DNA of 64,000 bases from Entomortierella parvispora (Eukaryota; Mortierellomycota; Mortierellomycetes; Mortierellales; Mortierellaceae): the NCBI GenBank assembly GCA_963573315.1, contig OY752143.1, positions 2,852,001-2,916,000 on the forward strand, written 5' to 3'. Each line of letters starts with the position of its first letter. The stretch's first letter is position 1. Below the pieces are notes generated by a model. It saw nothing but the letters and a program-made list of their open reading frames with translations, was not told the origin of the DNA and searched no databases. This document shows, in pieces, positions 35,440 to 47,352 of this stretch. Both the position numbers and the translations under genes were made by a program.

Positions 35440-37040
35440 AGCTATCGAAAAGTACAAGGCTGAAAGACAGCGAGGACGAAAAAGATGAGTACGAGGAGTG
35501 GAATGTGAAAGAGAGGGAAGGGTTGAAGAAGAGTGAAAGTAGACAATAATGCGGGAAAAAAGAAAGTGCCCTATCTCCCAAACCATTCACAGCCCTGTGT
35601 GAGAGTACAAATCGATGGCGAAGCTCGGCGGATGAACAGACGAAACAGTAAACAGAGGGTCCCCATGGCAGCCTGCTTTGCTTTGCCATTTTTTTTTTTA
35701 TTGATTGTTGCACATGCTCTCTGTGGAACGGTACCCATGAACTCACTTGTCAGAGGATTCCCAGCACTCCAATACTAGCGTGTCCATGGAGCAGCAAACA
35801 ACGAAGAAGGGCAGAATGAACATTTGTGGGGAGTGAAATGAAGAATCAAAGAATGGAGGAGAAATGCATGCAGTGAGAAATACATGCGACATGGAAAGAG
35901 GCCCCTTGATTTTATTGTTCGGTTGGTGGCGTCCAGTTCGGATTGGTGGCGTCCTCTCAAAGATGCAAAGATGTCACTGCCCTTTGGCCGATGTGCACAA
36001 CTGAATGCTTCGAACCACCATGAGACACCAAGACTCTACACATCCTCAGGACCATTCAACATTAGCCTTGGGAGCACTAACCTCCCCTGATTTTCGCACA
36101 ATGTCCTTTCGGTCTTGCTCCAAGGTGAGGTATTATTGGAGTGTAGATCATGAGTTTTCGCGCTACCTGGCGCGCTTCGGGATTACCAGCGCGACCTCTA
36201 ACCAGACTTCATATTCTTGGAGCCCATAGATACGGTGGCTTTCCACACTCATGGATCAGATTATAAGAGAGAGGGGAGGAACATTCCTGGATATGGGCAG
36301 ACTCTCGGAAATGTTGCTGAGAGTTGAGTCCAACGGAGGGGAAATCCCTCAGGAGACACCGAGAGACAGACCTTCGTGGCAGGGCCGCGCCATTATCTCA
36401 GCATGAGTGGATAGACAAACTGCTCAAAGAGTCAAAGAGGGCCTAAGAGCCGAATGGAGAGCGATTATTCTTGCAAGCGGAGCGCGCAGAGGCTTCGTCG
36501 ACGCGAAAGAAGGCCAGTCCGGAACGGCTGCAAACGCAAAGTGGGTTTTGGGACGCCGAGGATAAAGAAGAGGCGATCAATGTCTTCACTTCAAAGAAAA
36601 TTCTCAATAATAGACCTCACGAGGATCGACTTGGAACCGCGGCAGTATCCAATATAGGATCGATTGTCCGCCATCATGACTTTGGGTATCGTGAGGCCTC
36701 TTCCACCAGAATGGGACTATCAAGCCTAGGAATCAAAATGGCACTGTCAAGTTCATCATGACCGGTACCTTCTGGTGCTTTTTCCATGGGCAGGCAATGG
36801 ATATTATCAAGGCCACAGCGTTACTTTGTTGCCAGAGGACAGCAAAGAGAGGCAGGTATTGGATCCTAAAGAAAGACGAAGAAAGAAGAGAACGATTACT
36901 ATGACAATCTCAAAAATAAAAACACCATGGACTCGACCAGTACAACCCCCATTGAGTCCTAGAAGGAGGGTAACGGGAGGTAGAGAAAGAGAGAGAGAAG
37001 GTGAAGACTGACTGAAGGACGCTTGCCATCTTCAGAAGAG
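35440..37040. other. Intergenic, possible decayed coding sequence
   Basis: No intact gene. Between about 36220 and 36960 the plus strand has several short, stop-interrupted frames with coding-like composition (for example EWRAIILASGARRGFVDAKE near 36455, and a 96-aa frame 36471-36761 in another frame). This could be a frameshift-ridden relic, but no family is recognised. Confidence 0.35.
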
Positions 37041-38290
37041 ACGCAGAGGGATGCAGTTTGGGCAGGGTTGAGGGAGGCAGAGCCAACAGCCAATCAGCGC
37101 GCTCCATTCTTGACTTTTGATCAGTGCCATTTCAGATATGCACACCTCTGGTCCCGCGCGTGTTGACCCCTCCTTCTCTCGGTGCATGGTCCTCCTCTGC
37201 CTTGCCCTCGTCGTGCTGTCGCCATGCACGCAACAGCTGGTGGACAGCGTCATCCTCGAATGAAACCATTTTACCATTTTCCTTCCTGATACCACAAGTC
37301 CCGAGGGTCATGAAAAAAACGTGTATATATACGAAGAGGCTCACTGCTACTATTGCCTTAACTTGGGTCCATACGTTTGTGGGTGTTGGACCAGCCAGTT
37401 GACATCGTGGTTCGCCGTGGTGAGTCTATAGGTGACATAGACAATCACGGATCATAGAATCGAGCTACAGTCGGTTGAACTCTGTGGGCAACGGCCTGAC
37501 AACACAGGGGGATGCTAAGACTTGCTCTTCGAACGCTGCTGTCGTCGAGACAGTCAACCCTTTTGATCTGCTGGTCAAGAACCATGCATGACCATTCATG
37601 CACTGTTCCTTTTTGACATTGGAGTGCGACATGTGTTCAAGTTCCCATGCGCATGCTCTCCTTTCTCATTCTCATGAGCAATGGCATCCCTACCTCTCAT
37701 TCCTCGGTTCCATTCCGTTGCACGGTCCCTGTCCACCCTTGGTTCTTCTGTGTGCCAGTGTGATTTTCGCCGCCATTTCCCTGCACAGCACCAATCCCTG
37801 TACCACCCTCACGCGTGTCAACCCCCGTCCATCCTCTTCTGTCGGCAATCCTTTCCTGTACCTTTTTTTGTCTATCTTGGATCTTGGTCTAGTGTTTCTC
37901 CATCCTGTGTGGTGTCCCTAGGACCTCGGATTCACGCGCCACCGTTTCACACTCCAACCATTATTCCAAACGCCGCCTGCAGGGACCCCTGGAATCAGAC
38001 CCCATTCTTTACAATACCGTCTGCCAAGTCCAACGAGGAAATGGCTCTGAGAGCAGTTATCATTGGCTCGTTGACATTCTGCCATTTCGAAGAAAGATCC
38101 CGCCACCGCAGCGTTTAGACGTTCGAGCTGATCTTTTGAACAAGTCGTCACTAGGGTTCATTCTACATCCTCTGAAAGGTATCAGTATTAACAGGGTTGG
38201 TAGCAGCCTCACCCTTCGCAACTCTTGCCTCCTATTGTTTTTCGTTTGTCATTCACATTTCTTGTAATTGTTGCATGCTGGACTCCTCGC
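37041..38290 (+). repeat. Dispersed repeat, copy C
   Basis: Third copy of the family, full length relative to A. The right end extends through AACAGGGTTGG(T/C)AG(C/T)AGCCTC and TAATTGTT(G/A)CATG, shared with A. The core 37231-37606 is identical to copy B. It is in direct orientation to B, and the two bracket the NACHT receptor gene at a spacing of 9.8 kb. Confidence 0.85.
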
Positions 38291-39553
38291 AGGAACAGAT
38301 TCTCTGCATGTCACATCTCAAGAACATCCGCACTTTGCTTTTGTTAAAGTACAAGCCGAGCTCTCTTGATTCCTTCCATCCTTAAGTCCTTTAGTGTCCT
38401 TCTCTCACGTCCTCTGGAGCCGTATGGAAGCGGCCATTTCTTGCTATCGGGGGCGAACAGCGGTTTCATCGTTGAAAGGAAGTGTCGATCCAAGGATCCA
38501 AGGACTAGAACAAAACGCGAAACCCGAGAATGGAGGTGACCAAGATCATGACCTCAAAAAAGTTTGAAAGAAAAAGCCCCGTGTTTTGACTGTACGAAAT
38601 AGATCCTGTTTTCCTTTCAAAGACTCAAAGTGCTGTGCCTGTTTCGCCGAAATGGAACCGTCAACCGTAGGAGTCTGGAGGGTACTATCAGGTCCACAGA
38701 AGGTGTTTCTTTTCCCCCAAATCCTGAAGGTGGATGTTGTCTTGGTAAAACCCTTGTTCCCACTGGATGACAGAGAGGCGGAGCGGAGGGAGAAGGATTG
38801 CTATGGCAGTAGACAAAACACCGCTGGCTGCACAGGTGCAACTCCAATGAGCTCTCAAAGGACGGAAATGAGGGAGGGAGGAGAGGCGAGGATATGGTAC
38901 CTACAAGGATGTAGGAAGGTTTTGATAGCCGAAGCAGGTTCATTTATAAGCGTCCTTCATCATGTCACAGCAGTCTCTGCGGGTTCCATCGTTGTTCCAA
39001 AGTTCACGTTAATCTGTCACCGTGTCGACAGGGGAGATGGGAGACAGGTTCATGTTGGCTGCGGGCGAAACAACCGTGGGAGATCAATCTAATCACCACA
39101 TCCAGGCAAAATAGAGTCAAGGTCACTCACAAAGAAAATCGGATAGCGAGACAGAAGGGAGAAAGATGCGGCGCGCAGGATGACAAATCTAACAACGATC
39201 GAGTGACAGGACTGTAAACAAACGTGGGAAAGTATTAAGTATCCCGTGAAAAGAAAGAAAAGAGACGGAGAAATAGACGGACGGTGAGAACCCATGCACG
39301 CACGCACTGTTCGCGTTGCCCAACTCCAATTGAGTCCGCTCCCGGCTGCAAAGTCATCGCGTCTTTTCCTCCCCCTCTCGTGCGAGCTCTCTCTTTCTCC
39401 CTCTCTCACGGTGACTCAATTGGAGGAATTTTGGTCAATTGCTCGAGCAGAACGAAAAGGAACAAAAAAAAAGAGAGCCCCACACAGGCGCACCGCAGCG
39501 TTAAACTCAAAAGCGAGTCGGACCTCGTTCAATAAAGCTCTGCGGAAACCCTT
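38291..39553. other. Intergenic region
   Basis: About 1.26 kb between repeat C and the promoter of the aminotransferase gene. A 168-aa plus-strand frame (38586-39092) has no motif and I do not support it as a gene. Nothing else is seen. Confidence 0.45.
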
Positions 39554-39559
39554 TATAAG
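39554..39559 (+). promoter_or_regulatory. TATA box of the aminotransferase gene
   Basis: TATAAG in CCCTTTATAAGCTC, about 135 nt upstream of the ATG. A pyrimidine-rich leader (CTTTTTCTTTTCTCC) follows. Confidence 0.55.
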
Positions 39560-39689
39560 CTCAACACAGTCCCCCCTTTCTTCTTTTTCTTTTCTCCTTT
39601 CTTCTCTTCAACCCACCAGAGAACCGCAAGGATCGACCCTACTCACCCACACAAGAAATACAACAGCGACAGGACTTTTAGCATCGAAA

Positions 39690-41286
39690 ATGACCCAAAC
39701 CCAGGATCTGCCCACCCCCTCCAACCCTGGTCCCTTTGGCCACGCTCAGCGCAAGAACTTTCTCTTCCCTAGCGACTATACTCAGTTCAACCACGGATCC
39801 TTTGGTACGCCATGAACAACCATCCTTCTCGGTTCACGGAAGCAGAGACTCTTCCTCTTTGTTTGTTCAAGAACCTTAACACGTCCGGGGCCCCGCCTCT
39901 TCTTTTTCTTGTCTTCAGGCACCTTCCCAAAGTCTGTCCAAGATGCCATGTTTGAATGGCACCAGCGAGCCGAGCGCAACCCTGGTAAGGATTGAGAACC
40001 CTTTTCTTTTCATTTCCCCGCGTTCCTGCATATGGCCGGACAAAAAGGAGTCATTAGCACAGAGTAAACGGGATTGGTGAATTTTTCTCACGGTCCACTC
40101 ATGATTTCTAAACCCCCCCGTGAACAGACCTCTGGATGCGTCGCGATCTCTTTGCCTCGCTGAAGCAACTCCGAACCGATTTGGGCGAATTCTTGAACTG
40201 CGACCGAGATGAATTGGCCCTGGTGACCAACACGACCCAAGGTGCCAACACTGTGATCCGCTCTTTGGATTTCCAACCTGGTGATCGTATCCTCCAGTTC
40301 TCGACCGGTTACATCTCTGTGGACAAGACTACGGAATATGTCTGCGATACGTTGAAGGATGTCCAGATTGTTCAGGTTCCTGTGACCTACCCAATCTCGG
40401 ATGAGGATCTGTTGAAAAGAGTGGAGGAGACGGTCGAAGCCCATCGTCAGTTGAAGGACGGATCCAGGATCCGATTGGCAATCGTGGACTGGATCTCGAG
40501 TGTGCCTTCGATCTTGCACCCGGTTCATAAACTGGTCGATTACTTGCAAGGAGAAGGTATCTTGGTCTTTGTCGATGGCGCCCATTCGATCGGTCAGGTC
40601 CCTGTTGACTTGACGGCTTTACACCCTGATTTCTACATTACCAATGCTCACAAGGTAAGAGAGAAGCTTGTGTTTGACAATTCCTGAGAAAGATAAAAAA
40701 AAAATCACAAAGACTGACTCAATTCCCCTCCTTTCTCTCTTCACAGTGGCTCTTCAGTGTTCGTGGATCGGCTGTTCTCTATGTGGCCAAGCGTCACCAA
40801 GCAAAGATCCATCCTACCTCCATCACGGGAGATTACAAAAAGGGATTCGACGCCGAGTTTTCTTGGTCTGGCACTCAGGATTACTCTTCACTCATGTCCA
40901 TCTCGGACGCTTTAAAGTTCCGCAAGCAGTATGGAGAAGACGCCATCATCAACTACACCCACAACCTCGCCATTGAAGGTGGAGCCGTCATTGCAAAGAT
41001 TCTCGGCACAAACACTTTGACACCAGACGATCACCAGGTCGCCAACATGGTCAACATTCGCCTTCCTATCAACGACGTTGATCACCCAGTCTTGCAAGCG
41101 AACCCATCTTATTTCCTGGACTTGCTGTTTGACAAGTACAACGTCTTTACCCCAGCCTTCAAGCACGACGGAAAATGGTGGACCCGTGTCTCGGCCCAGA
41201 TCTACCTCGAGTTGTCCGACTTTGTCAGGTTGGGCAACATCTGGAAGGAGATTTGCGATGATCTGAATGCGCAGTCGTCCAAGTAA
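39690..41286 (+). CDS. PLP-dependent class V aminotransferase family enzyme
   Basis: Four exons: 39690-39804, 39919-39984, 40128-40654 and 40747-41286. They encode 415 aa. Class V features include QFNHGSFGTFPKSVQDAM near the N-terminus and TNTTQGANTVIRSL for the phosphate loop. FVDGAHSIGQVPVDL carries the Asp that contacts the PLP ring. The Schiff-base lysine K236 is in ITNAHKWLFSVRGSAVLYV, with the exon junction exactly after that Lys. The family includes isopenicillin N epimerase-like proteins, cysteine desulfurases and the ergothioneine C-S lyase Egt2. Egt2 is a reasonable fungal candidate, but the sequence alone does not settle the substrate. No organelle-targeting peptide is apparent. 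AATAAA signals lie downstream at 41321 and 41402. Confidence 0.88.
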
Positions 41287-41512
41287 GAAAAAAAAAAGAA
41301 AAGAGAGAGGACACACACCGTAAATAAACCTCCCCTCTCTTTCTACACCACAACGAGGTTCATCCGGAATCCCGCCATACCCTTTTTTTACAATCATCCC
41401 AAAATAAAGATGGATAAAAACGACAATTACAGTTTTATATAAGACTTTTTGCCAGGTATCAAAAAACAAGATATGTAAAGCGCGAGAGCGTAAACGTTCT
41501 CTCATTCCCCCC

Positions 41513-44500
41513 TCAATATATCCTTTCCATGATCGTCTCCAGTGTCACGCGCTCGTCCGCATGAACCGTCATCATATCTTGTAGCAATCGCGCAATGGAC
41601 CCTGAGGGATCCAGAATCTGACTCCGCTCATACTCTGGTGTTGATCCTTGACCGCCATAAGAATATTGAGCAGGTACGGGCGGTGAAGGTGGGTATGGCA
41701 CTCTAAAGTTTTGCGACGCCCATCCGCTTTGATTCGACCACCCTCCCACCAAATTCCAAGCCTCAGCCTCTGTCTGGAACAGGGGTTGACCGCCCGTCAG
41801 AATCTCATAGTAGACACAGCCCAAGGACCAGGCGTCCATACAGGCTTCTGCAGGATACGTCGTATCGCCCGCACGCCAAGCCTCCAACAGCTCTGGTGCT
41901 GTATAAGCTGCCGGCAATGGGTTTCCTCCGATCCGATCCATCTTTTCCTCGTGTTGACGCTGTTCCATGAACGCGAACGAATCCGATCCGACCCCCAGAT
42001 GTGAGGGTGAGGTTGTTCCAGAAGACGCCCCAGATCCATGATGTTGGTGTCCCGTTTCATACCCTCCTCCACCGCCCACAAGGCCGACAGGCTCGCCAAT
42101 AAACCGTGCACATGTGAAATCCCAGAGTTTCCAGGACGCGCCCTCGGTCATGGGATCGATACCGTCCTCCAAAAAGAAACTTCCAGGCTGAATGTTCAAA
42201 TGGACAACACCGTGGCGATGACACCATTCCACTGCTGCAGAGACTGATCTCAGAATCGATCGTACATGAGCCGCGGTCTGAACTGGTCCCAAGTCTGATA
42301 ACAGACTACTGCAACCACCCATGGCATTCACAAACGGATAAGTATGGACGCGGTTCTGGAGCGAGGGGATACAATAAGACTCGAGCAACTCCATCACAAA
42401 AATGGGACTCTTGAGGTGCTTCAACAGTGCTGCCTCACGCTTCCAGTGAATCTCGGTCATGTACCACTTGAGCGTCGCTACTTCAAACGTGTGCTGATTT
42501 TCGCACTCTGTCAGAAGCATGGAGCTCTCTCCTGCTGCAGCTGCAGCATCCGCCGATCCCGCCGCCGTGTTCATATCCACTCGACTTCTTCGGACCACGA
42601 CCGTGCCAGAACGGGCCACACCTGGGGACGCACCTCCTTGTTTCTTGATTGAACGTGCGCTCCTGGGGAGTGACACGACGTGATACGTGCCCAGCACCAA
42701 GCGTCCTGTGGGTCCATGAGGGCTGATCAAATGTGCATCCTGAGTCTCGTACCGGATCACTTGAAGCTGAATCTTTTCTTCGAACCGCTTCCCATTCTTG
42801 GCGTTTCTGCGTGCAAAATTCGAGGTTGTGGAGCTGACAGAGATGGAATGTGTCAATCCTTGCGGGGTATGAGTTTCGTGTTGATTGTGTCTCATGGCTG
42901 CTTCAAGGGGGATCGTTGAATCTAGATTAGATTGGACGCTGTTTCTGGAGTCGTTGACGAGGTAGGAGGCTCTGGATGGATAGGGTTGGTGCTGGTTGAT
43001 TTGTTGGTTTGAAAGCGTGTTTCCGTATCCATCCTGGTTCCGAGGAGCTGCATATCCAAGTCTTTCCAGGTCATTGTCCAGATGGCGAGGAATCTCGGGC
43101 AGACCACGATCCTGGTGGTAGAGACCAAGGGGGATCAAGGTATCATCCCGCTTGGCAGGGAAGAGATCCTTTGGTTTCCTTGATCGTCTTCTCCACAAGA
43201 TCAGAGTGGCTGCAATAGCCATCAATGCAACCACGCCGCCTGCCACGCCCAAAATAATACCAAGTGGGCTTGATTTCTTGTGAGGAGATGCTGGGTTGGA
43301 AGGAAGGGGCAATGCTGTTGAAGCAGTGCCCTGCTCTCCATTGGGTAGTTCAATGGCGGTGGCGACGAGCTGGGAAGGGTTGACCTGCAAGATGCTGGTG
43401 TCGCTAACGACAAATTGATCCTGGGCATTCAGCTGAGCGTTGAAGGTCTTGCTTACGGAGGGCTTGTTGGTCCAGAAATATTGGACGACCGTGTTTCCTC
43501 CAGAAGTGCTACCCTAGAAATAGAGGGAGAAGAAGAGGAGGAGGAGGAGGAGGAGGAGGAGGCGGCAAATGACAAGAGGCGGGGACGTCAGTATTCAAAA
43601 CCCCGCGATGCAACAGCCACACACAAGTTCCTGTGCGTCTTTTGATGTCAGCCCCATCGTTCCATCGTTTCATTTCTGGTATCTTTACCATTGAAGGTCC
43701 GAGAAGCGCAACACCGTCGTTCGTTGTCAACGGCACTAGAGTCGTGAGACCAAACAGGATCGGCATCAAGGTATGATCTGTAGGGTTGTCCAAGTTGATC
43801 TGGACAAGCTGCTGAGTGTTGTTGATGGCTGTGTAGTAAACCCAGAGAGAAGCTGGTCCTCCTGCAGACGACAATGCTAGACCAATGATGCTTGTGTCGC
43901 CACTCATTGTTGTGATCCTGCACACAAACACAAAACAAGAGAAAAGAGCGGATGGGTAAATCAGTCTGATTGTGAAAGAAGAAACAGGTACCTTCTTTTT
44001 TCCTCATTCTCTCTCCTGGCAACACAAATAACAAGTACGTTCATTCATGGTCCTCCAAGTCCTTTCTTTGCAACATACCCTGCAAGACTGCCGACGGTGG
44101 AAGCCGTACTGCTGAGCAAATCCCATCGATCGATCACTCCATTAAAGACACCTACAGCCACACTGTCGGTTGATCCCGTTTGTCCAAGCCCCACTGTGGA
44201 GGTGGAGGCATTCAGATTCTCGACCGGGAAGCTGGTCGAGGGCTGAGGTCCCAAGTACTCCCAGGTGGCGGTTGTTCCGTTGATGAGGAAGCCTCCTGTG
44301 AGAGAGTCTGAGATGTAGTATACAGTCGTGGTGTTGCCTTCGAAGCATCTGCCTGTCTTGAAGTATTTATCTGCCGCTTGCATTCCGGCCGGGACAAACG
44401 TCTGAGGGAGAGTGGTCGATCCTTGCAAGACCTTGGCGAGGGTCACTGTCCTGCCATTGAGTCCCACGATCCAGGATCCGCCATCGGAACTGGCACAGAC

Positions 44501-44707
44501 AGTGGTGGCGGTGAGGTTGGCTGCAGGGCCGAGGACTGACCCTGAAGGGGTCGCGGCTGGAGCTGTGACGGTACCTGAGGCCGAGGCTGGGGTCGCGGAG
44601 GGTGCGCCGTGCGCGGAGGGTAGAGGAAAGGCGAGGATGCAGAGGGCTAGCAACAGCAGAAGGATCGAGGACGAGAAGGACGAGAAGGACGCTTTTGAGG
44701 AGGACAT
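41513..44707 (-). CDS. Receptor-like pseudokinase, single-pass membrane protein
   Basis: Three exons: 44707-44079, 43917-43689 and 43513-41513. They encode 952 aa. A signal peptide (SILLLLLALCILAFPLPSAHG) precedes an extracellular domain of about 330 residues with many NxT/NxS sites and beta-rich composition. A membrane segment lies at about 370-393 (GIILGVAGGVVALMAIAATL), followed by a WRRRSRK stop-transfer. The cytosolic part ends in a protein-kinase-like domain. The probable ATP-binding Lys (K635, VATLKWY) and helix-C Glu (E646) are present. The HRD motif is HLN (724-726), so the catalytic Asp is replaced by Asn. The catalytic-loop Asn is Ser, and DFG is DFT. YTAPELLEAW and DAWSLGCVYYEIL are normal. 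It is predicted to be catalytically dead or weak and may work as a scaffold. Intron 2 holds a GGA repeat. Confidence 0.82.
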
Positions 44708-45589
44708 GGTCTATTCTCGACTGTGGTTGCCGGTGTCGTTACAGCAGCAGGCAGACAGACAAGGAGGGGAGTGTGAAGAAGGAAGGAGGAGGAGGGAAGG
44801 AAGGGAAGGAAGGGAAGGAAGGGAAGGAAGGGAACTCTGCAACAGAGTCCCAGGAAAAAACAAAATAAAGCGAGGGTGGATCGAATGAATGAATGAATGA
44901 ATGAATGGAAAAAAAAAATAATAATGTTTGGATGGATGAATGGATGGGCTGAGCGGGATGATGGCGAAGTGACGAAAGGGGGGTTGGAGGAACAAGCCCG
45001 AGAAGAGGAGGACCAAGCGCGACCGCCAAGCAGGGAAGGAGGAAGAAGAGGTGAGGAACTGAAGACTGAAGAAAAGGAAAAGAAGGAAAAAAAAGGAAAA
45101 GAGAATAGAAGAAAGAGAACAGTGTGGGTTGCGTTGCGGTCAAGACACCAGGGGCAGGGCCGTGTCGGGAACGAACAAAGGACGGAAGGACGAAGGAAGG
45201 ACGAAGGAAGAGAGGGGTGCAAAAGAAAAAAAAAAAGAGGACGGGCGGGGCTGTGCACAACAACAACGACTGCCTGCAAAGACAGAAAAAACAATGGCCG
45301 AACAGGTGTGTGGACCATCCGTCCGTCCGTCTGTCCGTCTCTGGCTGTGTTGCTTGCTGCTTGTCCATGATGATGATGGCATCGTCGTCTGTGTGCGTTC
45401 TCTCTCTCTCGTGCTCCGCTCTCTTCGTCTTGCCCTGTGCCGCCGTGGGAGACAGACAGAGAGAGAGGGTCGACTGTGCTCTCTTTTTTATTTTCTTTTT
45501 CTTTTTCTTTGTTGTTTCCCTCTCTTCCCTTCTTCATTCAATCAATCTCCCCTTCCCCTCCCTTCCCCCCCTTCCCATTCATCTCTCTA
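44708..45589. other. Divergent intergenic, microsatellite-rich
   Basis: Shared 5' region of the receptor-like pseudokinase (-) and the SYLF gene (+). It contains a (GGAAG)n-type run at 44793-44833, an (AATG)n run at 44884-44907, and GAAGGAC repeats at about 45180-45215. Open frames across it (up to 296 aa on the minus strand) consist of low-complexity sequence and are not supported. Confidence 0.55.
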
Positions 45590-46925
45590 ATGTCTTTCTT
45601 TGACAAGGTCAAGGTCGTCGCCCAAGGTACCTTTCCCTCCTTCCTTCCTTCCTTCCTTCCTTCCCAGCTCAAAAATAGTCTTGCCTTTTTTTAGAACTCA
45701 TCGCCCTTTCGGTCACCAACCAGCATCGCCCTTTTTTTTTTTTTTTTTCTTTTTTCTTCTTCCTTCTCTCATGGTCAAAGAGTGCACACAACCATCAACG
45801 CTCTTCATTCCCCTCGCCGTCCGCAATGCACTGCCCTATCCTTTTCTTGTTTTGTCTACTTGCAATGCGCAAACGCAACTCGAGCGTCGACTGTCGAAAC
45901 AAACGCGTCCCGCTCCGAGACCGGGCACGCGTATCTCCTCCCCTCTTCCTCGTGCTCTTTTGTTATCTTTTTGCATCCTGACTGACTCTCTCTCTTTCTG
46001 TCTCTAAAATCACAGACGTCGGAAAAAAGGCCGGTGAGGCCGGACGCCGTTTCCAGGAAACCGCTACTGTCGCCACACGTCAGATGCAAGAGTCTGCCAA
46101 GAATGCAAACATCTCCTCGCCCTTGCCCGACACCAGCGCCGCCGAGGATCTCAAGAAGGCTGCCAACTTGCTCAGAGGCTTTGTTGACAAGGAAGAAAAC
46201 GAGGCTGGATTCGACAACATTATCCCCACCGAGGTCCTTCGTCGTGCCAAGGGTCTTGCCATCTACACCGTCATCAAGGCTGTAAGTCGGGGCAAAAGAG
46301 GCAGGAACAAAAGGAAGAAAACGCAAGGGGAAAGAAGAGGAGACATGACGCCATGCACGACAACAACTCGTGTTCGACTGCGTATTTTGTTGAAATTTAC
46401 ACATGCTAAATACCCGTTTCCTTTCTTTAGGGCTTTATCGTCAGTGCTCGTGGAGGCAGTGGAGTGGTCGTGATCAAGAACCCAGATGGACAGTGGTCAG
46501 CACCCAGCTTCATTGCTACCGGCGGTGTCGGATTCGGTGCCCTTGTCGGAGCTGATATCACAGACATTATCCTGGTCCTCATGACGGACGAGGCTGTGGA
46601 GACGACATTTGTTCAGGGCGGCAGTGTGACCCTCGGCGGTGGATTGTCTGTCAGTGCTGGACCTGTCGGCGTCGGTGGAGAGGTCGGTGTCTCGGCCAAC
46701 ACGGTCGCTGCCAACACTTCGCAGATCTACTCGTACACAAAGTCCAAGGGACTCTACGCTGGCGTGTCTTTGGACGGCACAGTCTTATTGGAGCGCAAGG
46801 AGGCCAATGCTGCTTTCTACGGACGTGCCATCACAGCGGCAGAGATCCTCAAGACCATTCCCCAGCCCCCCGAGGCTTTGGAGTTGTACACTGTGATCGA
46901 GGCTGGTTTGAACCGCGAGCTCTAA
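45590..46925 (+). CDS. SYLF-domain (Ysc84/SH3YL1) lipid-binding protein
   Basis: Three exons: 45590-45626, 46016-46281 and 46431-46925. They encode 265 aa. The SYLF fold covers nearly the whole protein: NIIPTEVLRRAKGLAIYTVI, then GFIVSARGGSGVVVIK, GQWSAPSFIATGGVGFGALV, TDIILVLMTDEAV, VTLGGGLSVSAGPVG and YSYTKSKGLYAGVSLDG. In yeast Ysc84/Lsb3 and animal SH3YL1 this domain binds phosphoinositides and actin at endocytic sites. The usual C-terminal SH3 domain is absent, giving an SYLF-only form. The first exon is 37 nt (MSFFDKVKVVAQ) followed by a 389-nt intron with a CCTT tetranucleotide run at 45639-45664. It should be cytosolic and membrane-peripheral. Confidence 0.93.
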
Positions 46926-47352
46926 GAATTTTCCTGTAGTATCTTTTTGTATCTTATCATTCTTCATCATTCATTGTCAGATACCAATTGCCCCTCCTTC
47001 TTTCCTCCTCTGCAGTCGTTACTACTTTTCATCTTGCTGTCGAGTACAGCACTCATAATAAAAAAAATCCCCTCACCTCCTTTTTCGGACCGAGGAAAAA
47101 CGATCGCTTGAGATGGACCACAACCAGACTTCTTTTTCATGCAGAAAACGCGCGCAACCAGGATGTGACTGTGGCAATTTCAAAAAAGAAAAGGCAAAAG
47201 CCCGCCAAACATGCATGTGTTTCTCTTTCATCCCGCTCTTTTCCTCCGCCATTGCCATTCCCCCCACATCCTCGTTTGTTTCCACATTCAGCAAAACAAG
47301 GAACACATCAAGCAGGACACTACAATAGAAGAAAGAACAAAGGAAACCACAG
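46926..47352. other. Intergenic, 427 bp
   Basis: 3' end of the SYLF gene and promoter of the PQ-loop gene in tandem. AATAAA occurs at about 47056. No other feature is recognised. Confidence 0.5.

Noticed and set aside
35990-36060. tRNA-like B-box (GGTTCGAAGC on the minus strand)
   Set aside because: The flanking bases do not form a T-arm stem and no A-box or acceptor pairing is found at the right distance.
37041-38290. Protein-coding interpretation of the dispersed repeat (145-aa frame in copy C, similar pieces in A and B)
   Set aside because: The apparent shared peptides fall in different frames with indels not in multiples of three between copies; DNA similarity is not frame-constrained.
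44647-45537. 296-aa minus-strand frame and overlapping plus-strand frames
   Set aside because: Built from GGAAG and AATG microsatellites in a divergent promoter region; Ser/Phe/Pro-rich low-complexity translation.
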